The notes below the pieces were generated by a model that had not been told where the DNA came from, did not search any database, and saw nothing but the letters and a program-made list of their open reading frames with translations. This document shows positions 22,128 through 26,957 of a stretch of DNA of 26,957 nt, in pieces (positions within the stretch are counted from its first letter, which is position 1; each line of letters begins with the position of its first letter). Origin of the DNA: an uncultured Eubacterium sp. Lineage in GTDB: Bacteria; Bacillota; Clostridia; Lachnospirales; Lachnospiraceae. Where the stretch lies: NCBI GenBank assembly GCA_910585745.1, contig CAJUFM010000039.1:1-26957 (forward strand). The letters are read 5' to 3'. The translations under genes and the position numbers were made by a program.

Positions 22128-23813
22128 TCATTTCATGTGTTCATCCCACCAGGAAGAAACTTTAAAATAATTCTCTACGATGTCAAAGCGACGAAATGCC
22201 GCTGCCATTGTACGCCCATCAATCGAATCCAGATGTTCTGTATTAAAATATCCTTTTAACAATTCTGTTAACACATTTTCTGCTTTGATATAAAGATCCT
22301 CCTTATTCCTTTCGAAATCTTCTTTCACCTTATAAAAATTTGTATGTGTCAAAGAATTTAATTCTATACTATGCTCCTGTAACAGTTGTTTTCCAATCAT
22401 ATAAGCGAGAAAATGCTGGCTGAAAGGACGCGAAGCCTGTATGTCTTTGTTCAAACACTGGTGCTTTCGCCTGCTGTCACAATAACGGAATATCAGAACT
22501 GCAATTATCATTTGTGCAGCATTTAAGTCTTCGAAGATATCTGAATAATACTTATCAAAAAACTCATTGCGCTTATATTTTGCCAGGTGTGGACGTTCTC
22601 GCCATACAGCCAGCACTGCCTCTGCCGCAACCGTAGAAGGAATTGCATTTGTGTTGGTTGAACCATCACGCTTTCTTTTATAAATATAGTCCAGCCCCTC
22701 TGCGCTTTTTTCCAGTAGAATCTGGATATCATCATTGGATTTTAGATCCCTGAAATCTACAGGATTCTGACTATTTGTAGCATACGTAATATCATGAATA
22801 ATTCCTTCGTCATCGCTTACTTCGTAAAGACGAACTAAAAGATATACTTGAGAAAAATCAATCTCCGGATGTTCTTTTAAAGTCTGCCAGATTGTTTTAC
22901 AGGTCTGTCCTCCGTTGATGATCTGAAGCTTTTTAATCTTAACAATCCAATTATGCTCCTGCAAAGCATTGTAACTAAACTTCTCGCAGATCATTGTAAC
23001 ACCATTATTAAAGAAAAAGAAATTAAAACGTTTTTCGTCATCCAGCAATGTCTGAATAATACCCTCATTTACAGTATTTCTCCCCAAGTATCGTCGTATA
23101 TTTTTTTCTAAAAGACTGTCACCAAACTTGTCCATCAAGTCAGAAATTTCTTTTACCGAAATACGCCCAAGAATAACTCTTTTATAATTAAAGTCTTCCT
23201 GTACGGCTTTTCCAGATAACGCTATTTGAGCATCAATGGATTCTGTCCTATTTATATAACGTAAAATATCAGAATGACAAAAATGGACAAACTGCACCTG
23301 CTTCTGTCCTCCAAAAGTATTTTGAATATGATTTTCCCCATCACGATTCCAGGACAGCCCATTATTCAACATCACAAATGTAACATATGGAATCTGCCCA
23401 TCCAGAATAAAAGAACGGATTTCATTTACCTTTTCTTCGCTTTTAGGATTCAATTCTATCTGCGCAGCGGGATCAAATACACATTTGACTGTATTTACTG
23501 CCTTTTCAACTGCATTTGCCGGAAAGTTACTGTCCTTATCCAACGCCCGGACATATTTTGACTGAAAGAGAACAACATTTAACTGCGAGTCCTGATTTTC
23601 AACAATGTAAGCAGCATCAAATCCCCCGTCATTTCCTCCATCCGTAACCATCTGCTCCGCTTCTTCTATATCTATATCCAGATAAGCAGCCACGCCCAGT
23701 AGCAAAAAGGCCTTGGAACGTTTTTTTTCCAGATCTTCTTCTGTAAAAAGATTTGCATTGTCCTGTATTATCTTATTTATCCTTTGATCGATGATCTGCT
23801 TTTCAATATTCAT
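22128..23813 (-). CDS. AIPR-family (abortive infection phage resistance) protein with nuclease-like N-terminus
   Basis: The 561-residue protein carries the AIPR signature: NIRRYLGRNTVNEGI (238-252), FNFFFFNNGVTMICEKF (263-279) and LQIINGGQTCKTIWQTL (296-312), followed by YATNSQNPVDFRDL. Residues 58-86 (DGGNDGGFDAAYI with FQSKY) look like a PD-(D/E)xK restriction-endonuclease core, with D66 and Q84-x-K86. AIPR proteins are associated with abortive infection and restriction-like phage defence; the mechanism here is inferred. I chose the ATG at 23811-23813 with AGGTG upstream. The frame runs on to a TTG at 23879 that overlaps the preceding gene and lacks a ribosome binding site. It has its own promoter. 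The 119 bases after it, up to the tRNA, are AT-rich with no clear terminator. Confidence 0.88.
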   Translation of the reverse strand: MNIEKQIIDQRINKIIQDNANLFTEEDLEKKRSKAFLLLGVAAYLDIDIEEAEQMVTDGGNDGGFDAAYIVENQDSQLNVVLFQSKYVRALDKDSNFPANAVEKAVNTVKCVFDPAAQIELNPKSEEKVNEIRSFILDGQIPYVTFVMLNNGLSWNRDGENHIQNTFGGQKQVQFVHFCHSDILRYINRTESIDAQIALSGKAVQEDFNYKRVILGRISVKEISDLMDKFGDSLLEKNIRRYLGRNTVNEGIIQTLLDDEKRFNFFFFNNGVTMICEKFSYNALQEHNWIVKIKKLQIINGGQTCKTIWQTLKEHPEIDFSQVYLLVRLYEVSDDEGIIHDITYATNSQNPVDFRDLKSNDDIQILLEKSAEGLDYIYKRKRDGSTNTNAIPSTVAAEAVLAVWRERPHLAKYKRNEFFDKYYSDIFEDLNAAQMIIAVLIFRYCDSRRKHQCLNKDIQASRPFSQHFLAYMIGKQLLQEHSIELNSLTHTNFYKVKEDFERNKEDLYIKAENVLTELLKGYFNTEHLDSIDGRTMAAAFRRFDIVENYFKVSSWWDEHMK

Positions 23814-23838
23814 GTCTTCACCTGCTATCTTTTTATTT

Positions 23839-23867
23839 TTTATATATGTAAGTCTACCACGAAACAA
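23839..23867 (-). promoter_or_regulatory. Probable promoter of the AIPR gene
   Basis: TTGTTT (23862-23867) and TATAAA (23839-23844) are 17 bases apart on the minus strand, about 26 bases before the chosen start codon. Confidence 0.6.
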
Positions 23868-23875
23868 AGCTGTTT

Positions 23876-24325
23876 TCAATATAATGTATGTCTGTTTTGT
23901 TTGGAACTAAAAACAATGGGAAACACGCTTTGCGAGTTTTGAAGTGCCCCGTAGCCATTCAGCCAGCTGCGTATCCTGCTGGTCTCCCAGGTGACACTTG
24001 TTTCTGTCTCATTATACTTCTGGCAGTCCAGGTTTTTATCTGCCAGCAGAAACGCATCATCACCCTCCACAGAAAGCACCCGCCACTTGATCGGCTGTTT
24101 TCCATCGTTTTTATCGGCTTTGCCGTCCCCGTTAGTGTCCTCCTGCCAGTAGTTCCCGAACCAGATACAGTCCCAGGTGATAACGCCATCCCTGGTCACA
24201 GAAGGGTTATTCAGACCATGGTCGTCCGCGGCCTGAACCTGGGCGGATCCGGACAGGGGCAGAATCCCTGCCAGCAGAGCGCTGATGAGAAGCAGCGCCA
24301 ATGTTCTTTTACTCTTTTTCTTCAT
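23876..24325 (-). pseudogene. Truncated secreted DUF6273-like protein
   Basis: The first 33 residues are a signal peptide (basic KKKSKR, hydrophobic core, cleavage near AQVQA-ADD). Next come an EF-hand-like calcium loop, DTNGDGKADKND (63-74), and the start of a DUF6273-type domain: WDCIWFGNYWQ, IKWRVLSVEGDDAFLLADKNLD and SRIRSWLNGYGA (to about residue 127). Family members normally continue well beyond WLNGYGA, but here about 22 unrelated residues lead to a stop. I therefore read it as a 3'-truncated gene cut near 23940, probably when the adjacent AIPR segment arrived. A real short protein remains possible, because the reading frame, promoter and ribosome binding site (GGAGG nine bases before the ATG) are intact. 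Confidence 0.65.
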
Positions 24326-24356
24326 GTTCGTAGTCCTCCTATATATCTACTGTAAA

Positions 24357-24385
24357 ATTACAACAGCTTCTTTGACATATGCTAA
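24357..24385 (-). promoter_or_regulatory. Probable promoter of the DUF6273-like gene
   Basis: TTAGCA (24380-24385) and TGTAAT (24357-24362) are separated by 17 bases. The -35 overlaps the stop codon of the upstream nucleotidyltransferase gene, which would give the secreted-protein gene independent expression. Confidence 0.5.
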
Positions 24386-25131
24386 CATCCCTCACCCAGC
24401 CAGCGCCCCTCTATCTCTTCTGCCAGCTGGAGGAACAGTTCCAAGTAACATTCTCTGGTTTTCCCGATAATCGTCAGCGCCACTTCCTCATTATAGGAAT
24501 GCGCCACCGCGTTCCGGTGGTCAAGAAGTTCCAGCCACCCCTCTTCACTGGCAATCATCCCTGCCTGATATGCCAGCTTTATGATCATTCTGGGAGAACC
24601 GGTTCTGCCGTCAGCATAACCATGCTCCTCCAGGATCTCTTTCATCGCTTTCCACGCCTGCTCAAAACAAATAGAAAATAAATGAACCAGCCCGGTCTCT
24701 GTCACTATATCATAAGGCGGAGCATAATCACGGATCTTTTTAAGATTTTCTAATGCAGCCAGAAAATTATCATATTTTTCATATTTTCTGTGTGCGCTTT
24801 CTGCACATACCAAGTTGTGCAAGCAACTTGCTATAAGTTCGTCAGAACTTATTTTTTCATATAGAAGAATTCCCTCCTTTTCAATAGACTCCAACAACCG
24901 TTTTTGCACAGGCTCGTCCAGATTCACCACATCAAACATCAACAGCGTGCGAACCGCCTCATCGATCTCCGTGCGAAAACGGGCGATGTCACCCCCGCTG
25001 ACCGCCAAATCGATATCACTGCGGGATTTATAGTCCCCTCTGGCTCTGGAACCAAATAAGATCACTTTGTTCACTCCGCACCCTCTCGCCAGCCGGATAA
25101 TATCCTGCTTTATAGTATCCTCAAGATTCAT
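24382..25131 (-). CDS. MNT nucleotidyltransferase fused to a HEPN/HI0074-type domain (single-chain HepT-MntA-like)
   Basis: Residues 1-95 form a minimal nucleotidyltransferase: ILFGSRARGD with GS at 27-28, SDIDLAV with D39 and D41, and FDVVNLDE with D67, the three catalytic acids of the Pol-beta superfamily. Residues about 110-249 match the HI0074/HEPN substrate-binding family: FLAALENLKKI, GLVHLFSICFEQAWKAMKEILEEHGY and LLDHRNAVAHSYNEE, where R206-x4-H211 is the HEPN RNase-type motif. In type VII toxin-antitoxin systems HEPN (toxin, HepT) and MNT (antitoxin, MntA, which AMPylates HepT) are separate proteins; here they are one chain. I chose the ATG at 25129-25131 with GAGGA upstream; an earlier TTG two codons up is too near that site. 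It follows polC by 38 bases, so it may be co-transcribed. Confidence 0.87.
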   Translation of the reverse strand: MNLEDTIKQDIIRLARGCGVNKVILFGSRARGDYKSRSDIDLAVSGGDIARFRTEIDEAVRTLLMFDVVNLDEPVQKRLLESIEKEGILLYEKISSDELIASCLHNLVCAESAHRKYEKYDNFLAALENLKKIRDYAPPYDIVTETGLVHLFSICFEQAWKAMKEILEEHGYADGRTGSPRMIIKLAYQAGMIASEEGWLELLDHRNAVAHSYNEEVALTIIGKTRECYLELFLQLAEEIEGRWLGEGC

Positions 25132-25169
25132 ATACAATCCTCGCTTTCTTCAATCACTCCTCAACCCTC

Positions 25170-26957
25170 TCACTGAAAAAAGTCCAGTATCGACATCTGA
25201 TCCGTCTCCGGCAGATCTCCCAGGATCCCCAGTTCCGCCATCTTTTCCACCACGGTTCCTGACACCTTGCAGCGCTCCTTGAAATTCTCACGGGAGGAAA
25301 ATGGCCCGTCCTTCACGGCTTCCACGATTCCTTCCGCCGCCTTGCCTCCCATACCGTCGATGGAATCCAGGGAAGGCATCAGCTGGCCGTCAATGATCTG
25401 AAAATGCGTCGCCTTGGCGCGGAAGACATCGATGGGCATAAAGGAAAATCCTCTGGCGTACATTTCCTGCACGATCTTCATATCCCCCAGGCTGTCCTGC
25501 TCCTTCTTGGATAACTCATTAGAGCGGCGTTTATAGTCCCGGATCGCCGCCTCCAGCTTCTCCTTCCCCTGGCACATCAGCTCATAATCAAAGGCTTTGG
25601 CACGGATGCTGAAAAATGCCGCGTAATAAGCGAGGGGATAGAACACCTTAAAATACGCGATTCGGAATGCCATCATGACATATGCCACCGCATGGGCTTT
25701 CGGGAACATGTACTTGATGCGCTTACAGGACTCGATGTACCAGTCCTCCACCCCGGCTTCCTTCATGGCCTGTTCCATGTCTGGCGTCAAGCCCTTTCCC
25801 TTGCGGACGCTCTCCATGATCTTAAAGGCAAGACCGTTCTCCACCCCGGTATGGATCAGATAGGTCATGATATCGTCACGGGTACAAATCGCTGTGGACA
25901 GGGTACAGTTACCTTCCTTTATAAAATACTGGGCGTTGTTCAGCCACACGTCCGTCCCGTGGGACAACCCGGAGATCCGCACCAGATCGGAAAAATTCTT
26001 CGGCTTCGTATCCCGCAGCATCTGCATGACAAATTCCGTCCCAAACTCTGGGATGCCAAGACTCCCCAGGTCACATCCCATCAGTTCTTCCGGCGTCACC
26101 TTCAGCGCCGAAGTATCTGCAAACAACGACAATACTTCCTGGTTATCCAGGGAAATGGTTTTCGCATCCAGTCCCGTCAGATCCTCCAGCATACGTATCA
26201 TCGTGGGATCGTCGTGTCCCAGTATATCCAGTTTCAGCAGGTTGTGGTCGATGGAATGGTAGTCAAAATGGGTGGTGACAATGGTGGTCTCCTGATCGTT
26301 TGCCGGGTGCTGCACCGGCGTAAAGGTATAGATCTCCCATCCAATAGGAAGCACGATGATACCGCCGGGATGCTGCCCGGTGGAGCGACGGATGCCCACG
26401 CAGCCCTCCATCAGCCGCTCGATCTCCTCCACTCTCTTGTGCTCGCCTCTCTCTTCAAAGTAGTTTTTCACATATCCAAATGCCGTCTTCTCCGCCAGAC
26501 CGGCGATGGTGCCGGCGCGGAAGGTCTGTCCGTCCCCAAAGATCACCTCAGTGTAGGCATGGGCCTTACTCTGGTATTCTCCAGAAAAGTTTAGGTCGAT
26601 ATCCGGCTCCTTGTCCCCATAAAACCCCAGGAAGGTCTCAAAAGGGATGTCATGTCCGTCCTGCACCAGAGGCTCCCCGCATTCCGGACAGGTCTTCGGC
26701 GGCATGTCGCAGCCGGAGCTCCCCGCATATTTCTTTACCTCCTCCGAATCAAAATCTACATAGTGGCAGTGGGCACAGTAATAATGTGCTGGCAAAGGAT
26801 TTACCTCCGTGATACCGGACATCGTCGCCACAAAAGAAGATCCCACGGAGCCACGGGAGCCTACCAGATAACCGTCCTCATTGGATTTCCACACCAGTTT
26901 CTGGGCGATGATGTACATCACGGCAAATCCGTTGGATATGATCGAATGAAGCTCCCT
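25170..26957 (-). CDS. polC: DNA polymerase III PolC-type, C-terminal part (start beyond right edge)
   Basis: PolC is the Gram-positive replicative DNA polymerase with built-in 3'-5' exonuclease. The window holds its last 595 residues of roughly 1450-1500. Visible segments are NEDGYLVGSRGSVGSSFVA, a zinc motif YCAHC...CPECG, PDIDLNFSGEYQ (part of the acidic catalytic palm), RRSTGQHPGGIIVLP, TTHFDYHSIDHNLLKLDILGHDDPTMI, and MFPKAHAVAYVMMAFRIAYFKV. The frame is open to base 26957 with RELHSIISNGFAV preceding. The C-terminal LDFFQ resembles the beta-clamp-binding tail of replicative polymerases. No truncation was seen at the 3' end. The downstream nucleotidyltransferase-HEPN gene lies 38 bases away. 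Confidence 0.97.
   Translation of the reverse strand, partial: RELHSIISNGFAVMYIIAQKLVWKSNEDGYLVGSRGSVGSSFVATMSGITEVNPLPAHYYCAHCHYVDFDSEEVKKYAGSSGCDMPPKTCPECGEPLVQDGHDIPFETFLGFYGDKEPDIDLNFSGEYQSKAHAYTEVIFGDGQTFRAGTIAGLAEKTAFGYVKNYFEERGEHKRVEEIERLMEGCVGIRRSTGQHPGGIIVLPIGWEIYTFTPVQHPANDQETTIVTTHFDYHSIDHNLLKLDILGHDDPTMIRMLEDLTGLDAKTISLDNQEVLSLFADTSALKVTPEELMGCDLGSLGIPEFGTEFVMQMLRDTKPKNFSDLVRISGLSHGTDVWLNNAQYFIKEGNCTLSTAICTRDDIMTYLIHTGVENGLAFKIMESVRKGKGLTPDMEQAMKEAGVEDWYIESCKRIKYMFPKAHAVAYVMMAFRIAYFKVFYPLAYYAAFFSIRAKAFDYELMCQGKEKLEAAIRDYKRRSNELSKKEQDSLGDMKIVQEMYARGFSFMPIDVFRAKATHFQIIDGQLMPSLDSIDGMGGKAAEGIVEAVKDGPFSSRENFKERCKVSGTVVEKMAELGILGDLPETDQMSILDFFQ

Noticed and set aside
19886..25131. Complete prophage or integrative element
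   Set aside because: No integrase, transposase, structural phage gene or duplicated tRNA end was found in the window.

Overview
The window looks like chromosomal DNA of a Gram-positive, low-to-moderate GC anaerobe in class Clostridia, most likely family Lachnospiraceae. The evidence is the gene content (PolC-type replicase, ScpA/ScpB, the rimP-nusA-rnpM-ylxQ-infB-rbfA-nrnA-truB-ribF order), strong AGGAGG-type ribosome binding sites, SigA-like promoters with 17-18 bp spacers, and several TTG start codons. The family assignment is inference from protein style; no marker gene such as 16S rRNA is present. Nearly all genes lie on the minus strand.

Region 1 (1-2983) is the distal part of a purine operon, transcribed purM-purN-purD; purD runs off the left edge. 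A strong promoter for purM faces a divergent promoter for an aldolase-like (DRE-TIM) protein (2984-3958), the only convincing plus-strand protein gene. A 20-bp-stem bidirectional terminator (3968-4027) separates it from the convergent scpA-scpB pair. Region 2 (4066-8229) holds scpB, scpA, a membrane-anchored metallophosphoesterase and a Na/Pi cotransporter with a PhoU-like tail. The cotransporter promoter has an array of TTTACA-type repeats just upstream, which looks like phosphate control.

Region 3 (8230-17900) is one long translation/transcription housekeeping operon read right to left: promoter, leader hairpin with an interrupted U-tract (a probable NusA-type attenuator), rimP, nusA, rnpM, ylxQ, infB, rbfA, nrnA, truB, ribF, and last a MocR/GntR-aminotransferase regulator. 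Genes overlap or nearly touch, so co-transcription is likely.

Region 4 (17929-25131) is more accessory: an ABC exporter; a 187-bp intergenic element of stacked inverted repeats with MITE-like ends or RNA-like folding; a SIR2-TPR protein; tRNA-Glu(CTC) with its promoter and terminator; an AIPR-family protein with a nuclease-like N-terminus; a truncated secreted DUF6273-like protein; and a single-chain MNT nucleotidyltransferase-HEPN fusion. SIR2-TPR, AIPR and MNT-HEPN are all families tied to phage defence or toxin-antitoxin biology, so this stretch is a small putative defence cluster around a tRNA gene. Region 5 (25170-26957) is the C-terminal part of polC, cut by the right edge.

The most interesting undescribed candidates are the structured 19692-19878 element, the SIR2-TPR gene with its expanding 102-bp repeats, and the fused MNT-HEPN gene. 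None can be proven from sequence alone. No intergenic stretch exceeds 200 bases.
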